Virus record (IMG/VR): IMGVR_UViG_3300023174_000240
Coordinates: 1 to 49,719 of that record
Origin: a virus
Strand: one strand, 5' to 3'
DNA: 49,719 nt
The notes below the pieces were generated by a model. It was not told the origin of the DNA. It did no database searches and saw only the letters and a list, made by a program, of their open reading frames with translations. Positions 1 to 4,371 of this stretch are shown here, piece after piece (position 1 is the first letter of the stretch; the number at the start of each line of letters is the position of its first letter). The translations under genes were made by a program, and so were the position numbers.

Positions 1-128
1 ACATCAGAGATACAATCGCAAGGTTCGCAATCATAATTATTTTCATCTCCAAAGAATAAAAATCCTGCGCCACCGCATTCATCACAATTCGCTGCGATAA
101 TTTCTATGTATTCTTTTATTTTGCTCAT
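1..128 (-). CDS. Cysteine-rich zinc-ribbon-like small protein (3' end outside window)
   Basis: The reading frame starts at the complement of 126-128 and is still open at base 1, so only 42 codons are visible. The translation begins MSKIKEYIEIIAANCDECGG and carries CDECGGAG followed by CEPCDC, two paired-cysteine knuckles as in DnaJ-type or rubredoxin-like zinc ribbons. A purine-rich ribosome site (GAAAGGG) sits upstream and the TGTCAG-type promoter at 162-183 lies about 35 bases before the ATG. Zinc binding is inferred from cysteine spacing only; the biological role is unknown. Confidence 0.7.
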   Translation of the reverse strand, partial: MSKIKEYIEIIAANCDECGGAGFLFFGDENNYDCEPCDCISD

Positions 129-161
129 TTTAGGTTTTCCCTTTCGTTTGTTTGTTTAGTT

Positions 162-183
162 ATTGTACCGCAAGGGTCTGACA
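162..183 (-). promoter_or_regulatory. Promoter P1 of the TGTCAG-N10-(-10) family
   Basis: On the minus strand TGTCAG (183-178) is followed after exactly 10 bases by TACAAT (167-162). The -10 hexamer lies 33 bases before the ATG at 128 with a GAAAGG ribosome site between. The element touches the stop codon of the gene ending at 186. There is no good TTGACA box 17 bases upstream, so the TGTCAG block is probably part of the recognition site. Confidence 0.6.
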
Positions 184-185
184 AA

Positions 186-395
186 TTAGTCAGACACCTT
201 AACGGCAACAGTAGCCCAAAAATCTTTTATGCCACGGGTTGGAGATACACGGACGACATAAGCCTCAAAGTTTTCTCCGTACCAAATTCCGTCACGCTTT
301 TCTGCGTAGTTGATAATTCCCTCATCATGGCGAGAGTGTGAGCGATAGTATTTTCCCTCTAAGAGGCTTGCTATTGTGTATGGTTTTGCTGACAT
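186..395 (-). CDS. Small hypothetical protein, early block
   Basis: 69 codons, start at the complement of 393-395, preceded by AAAGGTGA at good spacing and by promoter P2. The product is soluble and rich in charged and aromatic residues (GKYYRSHSR, RDGIWYGENFEAYVVRV), with no membrane segment or cysteine motif. It stands alone as a single-gene unit between P2 and P1. I do not recognise the family. Conserved promoter and ribosome site support it as a real gene. Confidence 0.75.
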   Translation of the reverse strand: MSAKPYTIASLLEGKYYRSHSRHDEGIINYAEKRDGIWYGENFEAYVVRVSPTRGIKDFWATVAVKVSD

Positions 396-427
396 GAGTT
401 GTCACCTTTCGTTTGTTGATACTCGCA

Positions 428-449
428 ATTATAGCCTAAGCCACTGACA
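428..449 (-). promoter_or_regulatory. Promoter P2 of the TGTCAG-N10-(-10) family
   Basis: Minus strand TGTCAG (449-444), 10-base spacer TGGCTTAGGC, then a perfect TATAAT (433-428). The ATG at 395 is about 33 bases downstream with AACGAAAGG as ribosome site. The -35 position (GTGAAA) is poor. Confidence 0.65.
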
Positions 450-521
450 TTTTCACATTACTAGCCAGTAATTCCAAATACTGAGACGCTCAAGCCGTGT
501 GATAAATCTCACAAATTTTCA

Positions 522-541
522 GGGTGTTTTTAATCACACCC
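522..541. repeat. Stem-loop in the 396-608 intergenic stretch
   Basis: GGGTGT (522-527) pairs with ACACCC (536-541) across an 8-base loop. It follows the end of the five-gene operon by about 70 bases in minus-strand direction and could be a weak terminator, although no long U-run follows. Just beside it at 497-513 is GTGTGATAAATCTCACA, one of several related GTGTGA/TCACA operator-like sites in this block. Apart from promoter P2 nothing else is seen in 396-608. Confidence 0.4.
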
Positions 542-584
542 GTACGACACGCCCGACGCCGCCAGCTTTGTGGGCGCATCAACT

Positions 585-607
585 TTTGTCAAGTCGACAC
601 GCCGTTA
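585..607 (-). repeat. Operon-end direct repeat, copy 1
   Basis: Bases 585-607 are identical over 23 positions to 1494-1516. In minus-strand reading the core is CGGCGTGTCGACTTGACA and it starts two bases after the stop codon at 609. The other copy sits equally close to the stop at 1519, and a diverged version (2016-2034) follows the gene ending at 2045. It contains TTGACA, but no -10 hexamer lies at the usual distance. Confidence 0.65.
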
Positions 608-608
608 T

Positions 609-710
609 TTATTGAAAATCTTTAAAAATGTTTTCCAATGTTTCAATTTGCTCATCGTTAAGATGATCTAGCTGAATTGCTTTTTCAAATCCAAAAAAAT
701 CTTTTTCCAT
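609..710 (-). CDS. 33-residue microprotein, last gene of TAATG operon
   Basis: ATG is the complement of 708-710 and the stop TAA that of 609-611. The translation is MEKDFFGFEKAIQLDHLNDE followed by QIETLENIFKDFQ, an acidic helical peptide. Its ATG overlaps the stop of the upstream gene in the sequence TAATG, so it should be translated by coupling. Its first residues resemble the start of the upstream product (MEKTQFEKD). The function is unknown. Confidence 0.6.
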   Translation of the reverse strand: MEKDFFGFEKAIQLDHLNDEQIETLENIFKDFQ

Positions 711-907
711 TATTCGTTTTCCATTTCTGCTAGGTAATCTTCATGTTCAACTAATCCAATCGCAAAAGCAACAGGGTCGCAACACTCTAGAATTTCGGCG
801 GGAGTAAAAGTAGAATAACCAATTTTTACAGTAGGGTAAATGTCATTTAGCAAATCAATAAAACTTTCTTTGATTTCCAAATCTTTTTCAAATTGTGTTT
901 TTTCCAT
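710..907 (-). CDS. Small acidic hypothetical protein
   Basis: 65 residues, start at the complement of 905-907. The sequence MEKTQFEKDLEIKESFIDLL continues into a short aromatic/hydrophobic middle and an acidic tail (EHEDYLAEMENE). It is the fourth gene of a five-gene minus-strand operon and is joined to both neighbours by single-base TAATG overlaps. No cysteine pair, signal or membrane span. Function not recognised. Confidence 0.75.
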   Translation of the reverse strand: MEKTQFEKDLEIKESFIDLLNDIYPTVKIGYSTFTPAEILECCDPVAFAIGLVEHEDYLAEMENE

Positions 908-1074
908 TATGCGTTTTCCTGTTCTTTAATTACTCTTAGAATAATTTCTAATTGTTCTGTGCTTAATAGCGATTGAGCGCAACCCCATGCGAAAGCAAGA
1001 GATAGCGCATTGTCGTTATAGTAGTTTTTAGCAAGAGTGTTAATCTCTTGAATAATTTCATAGTTAGTTTTCAT
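907..1074 (-). CDS. 55-residue hypothetical protein
   Basis: ATG is the complement of 1072-1074 and the TAA of 907-909. The product starts MKTNYEIIQEINTLAKNYYN and ends QLEIILRVIKEQENA, predicted to be mostly helical. It overlaps the upstream stop and downstream start as TAATG. The central motif ALSLAFAWG is hydrophobic but too short and mixed for a confident membrane segment. Function unknown. Confidence 0.7.
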   Translation of the reverse strand: MKTNYEIIQEINTLAKNYYNDNALSLAFAWGCAQSLLSTEQLEIILRVIKEQENA

Positions 1075-1196
1075 TAAATCGCACCTTCCTGAAATAAACC
1101 AATTTCAATGTTTAGTAATTCGTCTGGTGTTGCTTCTGATAAATCAACCCAACCAGCACCTTGTTCATCAAGGCGAAAAATTTCAATGTATCCCAT
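1074..1196 (-). CDS. 40-residue hypothetical protein
   Basis: ATG is the complement of 1194-1196 and the TAA of 1074-1076. The peptide MGYIEIFRLDEQGAGWVDLS continues EATPDELLNIEIGLFQEGAI, with beta-type then helical character. TAATG overlaps join it to both neighbours, and that arrangement is the main argument for it being a gene. Confidence 0.65.
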   Translation of the reverse strand: MGYIEIFRLDEQGAGWVDLSEATPDELLNIEIGLFQEGAI

Positions 1197-1306
1197 TACT
1201 TAGCCCCCTCATTTTTCTTAATTGTAGCGGATAGGACTGACAAGGCTTCTGCCTTGCTTGCTTCACGTTGTGCGATAACGTGAGCCTTGAATTCATCTAG
1301 GTTCAT
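1196..1306 (-). CDS. 36-residue helical microprotein, first gene of the operon
   Basis: ATG is the complement of 1304-1306 and the stop TAA of 1196-1198, overlapping the next ATG. The peptide MNLDEFKAHVIAQREASKAE ends in a basic stretch (IKKNEGAK) and is predicted to be one helix. The ribosome site GAAAGAAGG lies upstream and promoter P3 is about 35 bases further. It heads the five-gene operon running to 609. Confidence 0.65.
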   Translation of the reverse strand: MNLDEFKAHVIAQREASKAEALSVLSATIKKNEGAK

Positions 1307-1341
1307 TTCTGACCTTCTTTCTGTGTTGAAGTTATGTCGCT

Positions 1342-1363
1342 AGTATAGCAGGGGGGACTGACA
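1342..1363 (-). promoter_or_regulatory. Promoter P3 of the TGTCAG-N10-(-10) family
   Basis: Minus strand TGTCAG (1363-1358), a 10-base C-rich spacer, then TATACT (1347-1342). It drives the five-gene TAATG operon whose first ATG is at 1306. The -35 position (CCAAAA) is not canonical. Confidence 0.65.
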
Positions 1364-1429
1364 TTTTTGGGACTTTCATCGGCGTGTCGCAAATCTTTTT
1401 TTGTGTTTAATCTCACATTTCCAGGGGAC

Positions 1430-1462
1430 TTATCCACATGTCCTTAATCACCCTGTGGATAA
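1430..1462. other. Inverted pair of perfect DnaA-box-like 9-mers, candidate origin element
   Basis: TTATCCACA (1430-1438) and its exact reverse complement TGTGGATAA (1454-1462) face each other across 15 bases. The 9-mer equals the classical DnaA-box consensus. They lie in the largest gap of the early block (1364-1518), between the C-rich P3 promoter and the operon-end repeat. A GTGT/TCACA site is at 1403-1417. The pair could also be a hairpin in RNA. Origin function is inference. Confidence 0.4.
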
Positions 1463-1493
1463 CTGCCCGCAAAAGATGGGGGCAGCTGCCGAC

Positions 1494-1516
1494 TTTGTCA
1501 AGTCGACACGCCGTTA
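1494..1516 (-). repeat. Operon-end direct repeat, copy 2
   Basis: Identical over 23 bases to 585-607. It begins two bases after the stop codon of the gene ending at 1519, reading on the minus strand. The GTGTGATTTATCCCAC site at 1522-1537 overlaps that gene end. Confidence 0.65.
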
Positions 1517-1518
1517 GC

Positions 1519-1638
1519 CTAGTGTGATTTATCCCACTCTCTAAAGTCTGCCACGATCTCACGCCACATAAGGCGGGCGCAATATAGGGCGGGAATAGCG
1601 ATAGCCAATTGGACTAGGCTAGTTAGTAGTCTATTCAC
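1519..1638 (-). CDS. Small single-span membrane protein (GTG start)
   Basis: GTG start is the complement of 1636-1638 and overlaps the upstream stop as GTGA; TAG is at 1519-1521. The 39 residues begin VNRLLTSLVQLAIAIPALYC, a hydrophobic segment of about 20 residues, and end in a charged tail (REIVADFREWDKSH). The GTG is chosen because of the GTGA overlap and an AGAGAGGT site 9 bases upstream. It may be a small membrane effector or lysis accessory; nothing proves this. Confidence 0.55.
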   Translation of the reverse strand: MNRLLTSLVQLAIAIPALYCARLMWREIVADFREWDKSH

Positions 1639-1787
1639 TTAGTATCTACCTCTCTAATATTATAGGTAAAGCCTTTACCTAATTTATTTAACTCTTCTAT
1701 TACGGCTAAGATTTCTTCAGGCTTGTTAGCCTTTTGATTAACGGCTAATAGTGTTGAGCCCTGCCATAGTGTATAAGTGATAGTCAT
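1635..1787 (-). CDS. 50-residue hypothetical protein
   Basis: ATG is the complement of 1785-1787 and the TGA of 1635-1637. The product begins MTITYTLWQGSTLLAVNQKA and continues with a helix (PEEILAVIEELNKL) and a short strand (KGFTYNIREVDTK), a compact alpha/beta peptide that looks genuinely folded. It lies three bases after the previous gene and overlaps the membrane microprotein by GTGA. Function unknown. Confidence 0.65.
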   Translation of the reverse strand: MTITYTLWQGSTLLAVNQKANKPEEILAVIEELNKLGKGFTYNIREVDTK

Positions 1788-1790
1788 TTA

Positions 1791-1958
1791 TTAGTTATCC
1801 CAATCTAGTGTTAGTGATTTACTTAATTCATCTTCATCATATTCATCAGAGCCAAACTCTAAGCCCTCTGCTAGTGCCTTGTTATAGGCTTCTTCTTCAT
1901 CAAGATAAACATAAGCGTCGCTTACATCTGCTTGAATAGTATCCCATTTAGTCATCAT
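1791..1958 (-). CDS. Acidic 55-residue hypothetical protein
   Basis: Starts at tandem ATG ATG (complement of 1953-1958) after GAAAGAAG; the stop TAA is 1791-1793. The product is very acidic (YLDEEEAYNKALAEGLEFG then SDEYDEDELSK) and ends in LDWDN. Small acidic phage proteins of this kind may act as DNA mimics that inhibit host nucleases or polymerase, but no family is recognised. It is first in the P4 operon, followed by the genes ending at 1635 and 1519. Confidence 0.65.
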   Translation of the reverse strand: MMTKWDTIQADVSDAYVYLDEEEAYNKALAEGLEFGSDEYDEDELSKSLTLDWDN

Positions 1959-1992
1959 TTATTTTCTTCTTTCGTTAGTTGTTATAGTTGGA

Positions 1993-2021
1993 ATTGTAGC
2001 CTAGTGGGCTGACATTATCAA
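1993..2021 (-). promoter_or_regulatory. Promoter P4, TGTCAG family with a good -35
   Basis: Minus strand TTGATA (2021-2016), 17-base spacer containing TGTCAG (2014-2009), and TACAAT (1998-1993) exactly 10 bases after TGTCAG. The start codon at 1958 follows after the AACGAAAG ribosome site. The -35 lies inside a diverged copy of the operon-end repeat. Confidence 0.7.
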
Positions 2022-2044
2022 GACGACACGCCGTAGCGTGTAGC

Positions 2045-2221
2045 CTATGCGGTGTGAGTTACCTCACACACGCACTCTATGCAATAGCAAGCCTTACTAG
2101 AGAATAAGAATTTTAGCAATTCTTTTCTAGTGTAAGTATCTAATCCATAAGATGACTTTACGCCACCATTATGGTATTCATGCACGATAGTGCTAAATAG
2201 AGTTTCATTAAGTTGAGTCAT
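2045..2221 (-). CDS. 58-residue protein with cysteine-rich C-terminus
   Basis: The open frame could begin at 2293, but promoter P5 lies inside that extension and GAAAGGAG is placed correctly for the ATG at 2219-2221, giving MTQLNETLFSTIVHEYHNGG. The C-terminus has CYCIECVCEV, four cysteines within eight residues, suggesting metal or redox chemistry. The 3' end of the gene contains the perfect palindrome at 2052-2069. Function unknown. Confidence 0.7.
   Translation of the reverse strand: MTQLNETLFSTIVHEYHNGGVKSSYGLDTYTRKELLKFLFSSKACYCIECVCEVTHTA
2052..2069. repeat. Perfect palindrome GTGTGAG-TTAC-CTCACAC
   Basis: Seven-base arms GTGTGAG/CTCACAC around TTAC. Related imperfect sites are at 497-513, 1403-1417 and 1522-1537, all in the minus-strand early block. 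The geometry fits a dimeric repressor operator or a small terminator stem at the end of the overlying gene. Confidence 0.5.
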
Positions 2222-2270
2222 TTTGACTCCTTTCTTGTTAATCACCTTGATTAACTTTCTTATAGTATTA

Positions 2271-2300
2271 ACTATACAGGGGGGGTCTGACATTTATCAA
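2271..2300 (-). promoter_or_regulatory. Promoter P5, TGTCAG family with a -35-like box
   Basis: Minus strand TTGATA (2300-2295), TGTCAG (2292-2287), a 10-base spacer, and TATAGT (2276-2271). It precedes the gene starting at 2221. P4 and P5 share CTTGATAA before TGTCAG. Confidence 0.65.
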
Positions 2301-2454
2301 GTCGCAAAACGGACATTAGAGACATTCTGCCAAAATACTTTGTGAGATACACCACATTTAAGCCTATTATGGGCGCAGTATCGGACAAAACGGACATTGA
2401 TTTATGTGTGTATCATACATCAAAATGGAATTTGAACATTTTGTAAAATTTGAA

Positions 2455-2494
2455 ATAGATAGTGCAAATACTATATTTATGATACACTATCTAT
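2455..2494 (+). promoter_or_regulatory. Perfect 10-base inverted repeat and -10 immediately before the endonuclease VII ATG
   Basis: ATAGATAGTG (2455-2464) and CACTATCTAT (2485-2494) are exact inverse complements, the second abutting the ATG at 2495. Between them TATGAT (2478-2483) is a plausible -10 hexamer 11 bases before the ATG, with no Shine-Dalgarno. This would give a leaderless or nearly leaderless transcript under an operator. The rest of 2301-2454 holds the direct repeat AAACGGACATT (at about 2305 and 2388) and nothing else clear. Confidence 0.5.
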
Positions 2495-2944
2495 ATGACA
2501 AAAAATACTGCAAAAAAAAAGTATTGCCCTAGATGCGATAGGTGGTACGAAAGAAGTAATTTTTATACTAATAAAGCTCATCCAGATGGTTATGCTGCCT
2601 ACTGTAAACCTTGTGATATTGCAAAGCAAAAAGCTAGGAGACAGAAAAATAAAGAAGGTTATTTTTTGGCGGGACAAAAGCAAAAAAGAATAAGAAACCA
2701 TAAGATAACATCTGAAGAATTTAACTCAATGCTTCTGGCACAAGATAGCAAATGTGCTATTTGTAAAAATGAATTTACCTCTACTCCAGTAATAGATCAT
2801 GATCATTCTTGCTGTCTTGGTAGATATTCTTGTGGTAAATGTACTCGTGGCCTACTATGTGGAAATTGCAATAGAGGCTTGGGTCAATTTAAGGACAATT
2901 TGGACATTATGAAAAATGCTATAAAATATCTTACAAAGTCTTGA
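2495..2944 (+). CDS. Endonuclease VII-type Holliday-junction/HNH nuclease
   Basis: 149 residues. The N-terminus has a zinc ribbon (C11-x2-C14 and C37-x2-C40), then a basic linker. The C-terminal half has C87-x2-C90, the catalytic DHDH at 101-104, and CGKCTRGLLCGNCNRGLG around 113-130, the hallmark of recombination endonuclease VII (T4 gp49 family). Family members resolve branched DNA before packaging and debranch replication intermediates. No ribosome site is visible, and a -10 hexamer with inverted repeat abuts the ATG. It is the first plus-strand gene after the minus-strand block. Alternatively it could act as a homing-type HNH nuclease, but the zinc ribbon plus DHDH match favours endonuclease VII. 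Confidence 0.88.
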   Translation: MTKNTAKKKYCPRCDRWYERSNFYTNKAHPDGYAAYCKPCDIAKQKARRQKNKEGYFLAGQKQKRIRNHKITSEEFNSMLLAQDSKCAICKNEFTSTPVIDHDHSCCLGRYSCGKCTRGLLCGNCNRGLGQFKDNLDIMKNAIKYLTKS

Positions 2945-2970
2945 CTTGCGAAAATCCCAAATGCTATACT
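2941..2970 (+). promoter_or_regulatory. Strong promoter TTGACT-N18-TATACT after endonuclease VII
   Basis: TTGACT (2941-2946) overlaps the TGA stop of the nuclease gene. TATACT (2965-2970) follows after 18 bases and is preceded by TG, an extended -10. Transcription would start near 2977 into a stretch with no good start codon, which argues for a small RNA. Confidence 0.65.
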
Positions 2971-2976
2971 AAACAC

Positions 2977-3134
2977 CTTGGAAAGTTTTCGGAGATAATA
3001 TCAAGGGGTTAAACTCCAAGTGCGATGATGACGGAAGTTGTATTCTACAATATCTTTCAGATAAAAGCTATGGCCTTATGGTTCAACCGATGAATGGCGG
3101 ATTTATACTCTGATCATTTCGGGGTTCTTTTTTT
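2977..3134 (+). ncRNA. Candidate small non-coding RNA between the two HNH genes
   Basis: The stretch is framed by the promoter at 2941-2970 and a T-run at 3128-3134. Possible stems are CTTGGA (2977-2982) with TCCAAG (3015-3020), TTGTA (3038-3042) with TACAA (3046-3050), and a terminator-like stem AACC...AATG (3085-3096) with CATT...GGTT (3115-3126) before the T-run. One frame is open for over 40 codons but has no start codon near the promoter, and a 22-codon ATG frame has no ribosome site. The remaining bases up to 3269 are AT-rich and hold no gene I can support. Confidence 0.4.
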
Positions 3135-3269
3135 GTTAAAAAACAAAAAGGGGTATAGGGGTTGTATGCTCTAATTCTGGAAGTTATCATTAAAAAAATA
3201 AAAACAAATATAAAAGATATACTTATAAAAAAATATTTTATTAACATTATGTAAAATCTTAAATCTTAG

Positions 3270-3297
3270 TTGACTGATAATAACAGTGTTATATAAT
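3270..3297 (+). promoter_or_regulatory. Promoter TTGACT-N16-TATAAT for the HNH gene
   Basis: TTGACT (3270-3275), 16-base spacer, perfect TATAAT (3292-3297). The ATG at 3304 is only 6 bases beyond, so transcription would begin at the start codon. Confidence 0.65.
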
Positions 3298-3303
3298 TGT
3301 CTT

Positions 3304-3585
3304 ATGTCTCCAGAGAAGATGTCGATCAAGAAACAAAAAGAAACTCTGGCACGTTATTTAAAAGAAGTAAAAGAAAAAAATCCTTGTATGGATTGTAAAA
3401 TATCTTATCCCTACTACATGATGGATTTTGATCATGTTCGTGGAACTAAGCAAGCAAATGTGGCGGAACTAATCAATACGTTATCAAAAAAACGGCTGGA
3501 TGAAGAAATAGCCAAATGTGAAGTAGTATGTTCTAATTGCCATAGGGCTAGAACTCATATGAGAAAAATGCGGAAAGCAGGCTAA
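3304..3585 (+). CDS. Small HNH-family endonuclease-like protein
   Basis: 93 residues from the ATG at 3304. An in-frame earlier start at 3286 would put the TATAAT box inside the gene, so the leaderless start is preferred. C28-x2-C31, then the H-N-H core with D41-F-D-H44, and finally C72, CSNCH (76-80) and RARTH. This is the pattern of a compact zinc-bound HNH nuclease. Such phage proteins nick or cut DNA and can act in packaging, homing or host exclusion. The distance from the terminase-type packaging genes leaves the role open. Confidence 0.75.
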   Translation: MSPEKMSIKKQKETLARYLKEVKEKNPCMDCKISYPYYMMDFDHVRGTKQANVAELINTLSKKRLDEEIAKCEVVCSNCHRARTHMRKMRKAG

Positions 3586-3586
3586 G

Positions 3587-3697
3587 ATGAAATTTTGTAG
3601 CTACTGTGATAAATTATCATATACATCTAAAGTAACATTACATGGAAGTAAGATCTATTATTGTGATGATCATGCTGATAGAATTGCAGTTGACTAG
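3587..3697 (+). CDS. 36-residue zinc-finger-like microprotein
   Basis: The ATG follows the stop of the HNH gene by one base (TAAGATG), so it probably shares its transcript. The peptide MKFCSYCDKLSYTSKVTLHG continues to YYCDDHADRIAVD, giving C-x2-C ... C-x2-H, a single zinc knuckle. Function unknown. The size, context and cysteine pattern support a real gene. Confidence 0.6.
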   Translation: MKFCSYCDKLSYTSKVTLHGSKIYYCDDHADRIAVD

Positions 3698-3702
3698 GAT
3701 TA

Positions 3703-3711
3703 TGGTATAAT
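3703..3711 (+). promoter_or_regulatory. Extended -10 TGGTATAAT, leaderless
   Basis: TG (3703-3704), one base, TATAAT (3706-3711). The ATG at 3718 is 6 bases downstream. TTGACT at 3690-3695 is too close to serve as a normal -35. Confidence 0.6.
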
Positions 3712-3717
3712 AATATT

Positions 3718-3843
3718 ATGAATAAATGTTACTCACCAACATGCAGCTTGCCAATATTAGTAACCAGAAAAGATGATCCATCTATTGGTTACTGCATGGC
3801 ACATGGCATGGAATATGCTCAAATAATGGAAAATGCTAAGTGA
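3718..3843 (+). CDS. 41-residue cysteine/histidine microprotein
   Basis: Starts directly downstream of TGGTATAAT. MNKCYSPTCSLPILVTRKDD continues to PSIGYCMAHGMEYAQIMENAK, with C-x4-C and C-x2-H pairs, again a small zinc knuckle like its upstream neighbour. Its TGA overlaps the GTG start of the next gene as GTGA. Function unknown. Confidence 0.6.
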   Translation: MNKCYSPTCSLPILVTRKDDPSIGYCMAHGMEYAQIMENAK

Positions 3844-3983
3844 AGAAGTTATCTGCTTTAATTATGCTAATTGCGACAGCAATCCTGTCAGGTGTAGCTT
3901 TAAATAAATTTTTAAATTGGGCGGGACAAATAGAAATCTTTGATTTCGACCTAGATGAAAATATAGATAAAGAAGATCTATAA
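3840..3983 (+). CDS. Small N-terminally anchored membrane protein (GTG start)
   Basis: GTG start overlaps the upstream stop in GTGA. The 47 residues begin with KK and a hydrophobic helix (LSALIMLIATAILSGVALNK), then a short acidic soluble tail (FDFDLDENIDKEDL). It resembles small phage inner-membrane proteins such as spanins, exclusion factors or holin regulators; I cannot choose. The same GTGA coupling to a membrane microprotein occurs on the minus strand at 1635-1638. Confidence 0.6.
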   Translation: MKKLSALIMLIATAILSGVALNKFLNWAGQIEIFDFDLDENIDKEDL

Positions 3984-4016
3984 TCTCTATTGGTCTCTAT
4001 TGGTTATACTAGGTAT

Positions 4017-4120
4017 ATTGGGTAAAGGGGATAGATTTTTATCTCCCGCCCTTTCTTGGGTCTTGTAGTGGGAACCACCAAATATGACCCGTTAGGGCTT
4101 TAAAACCCTCGTAGAGGGCT
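4017..4120 (+). ncRNA. Candidate structured RNA downstream of a tandem repeat and -10
   Basis: TATACT at 4005-4010 is preceded by two perfect tandem copies of CTCTATTGGT (3985-4004). Downstream are three consecutive GC-paired stems: GGG-GATA (4027-4033) with TATC-T-CCC (4040-4047); GGGTC (4058-4062) with GACCC (4086-4090) enclosing GTGG-GAA-CCAC (4068-4078); and CCCTC-GTA-GAGGG (4106-4118). No open frame of useful length with a ribosome site is present. Bases 4121-4246 show no gene. I do not recognise a known RNA family. Confidence 0.4.
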
Positions 4121-4246
4121 TATAAGGTATATTCTAGAAAATGTTGCATATGGGCAGATGTGTGTTCTTTCAACGGCGCACTTTTTTTGCACTAATTGCA
4201 CTATATGTCCGTATTGTCGATATGCTATCTATATAAAAGAAAAAAT

Positions 4247-4272
4247 CCCAATCAGAGGCGGATCCGATTGGG
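4247..4272. terminator. Bidirectional terminator between converging transcripts
   Basis: CCCAATC (4247-4253) pairs perfectly with GATTGGG (4266-4272). On the plus strand CTTTTC follows; on the minus strand the stem is followed by ATTTTTTC. It separates plus-strand region 2 from the minus-strand genes ending at 4372. A second small stem, GAGTTA (4305-4310) with TAACTC (4317-4322), lies in the remaining gap to 4371, where no gene is seen. Confidence 0.7.
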
Positions 4273-4371
4273 CTTTTCTAGTGTATTGCTACACATTATA
4301 TAGGGAGTTATGGTGGTAACTCTACCTACACATCTTAATTGTAAAACAGAATATTTTATAAGTCAAGCATT

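Noticed and set aside
2477-2701. Minus-strand open frame opposite the endonuclease VII gene
   Set aside because: Fully overlaps a recognisable nuclease gene and has no ribosome site; hydrophobic composition arises from the antisense of lysine-rich codons.
3020-3110. tRNA or tmRNA-like element because of GGTTCAACC
   Set aside because: No matching acceptor stem or five-pair T-arm can be formed around it.
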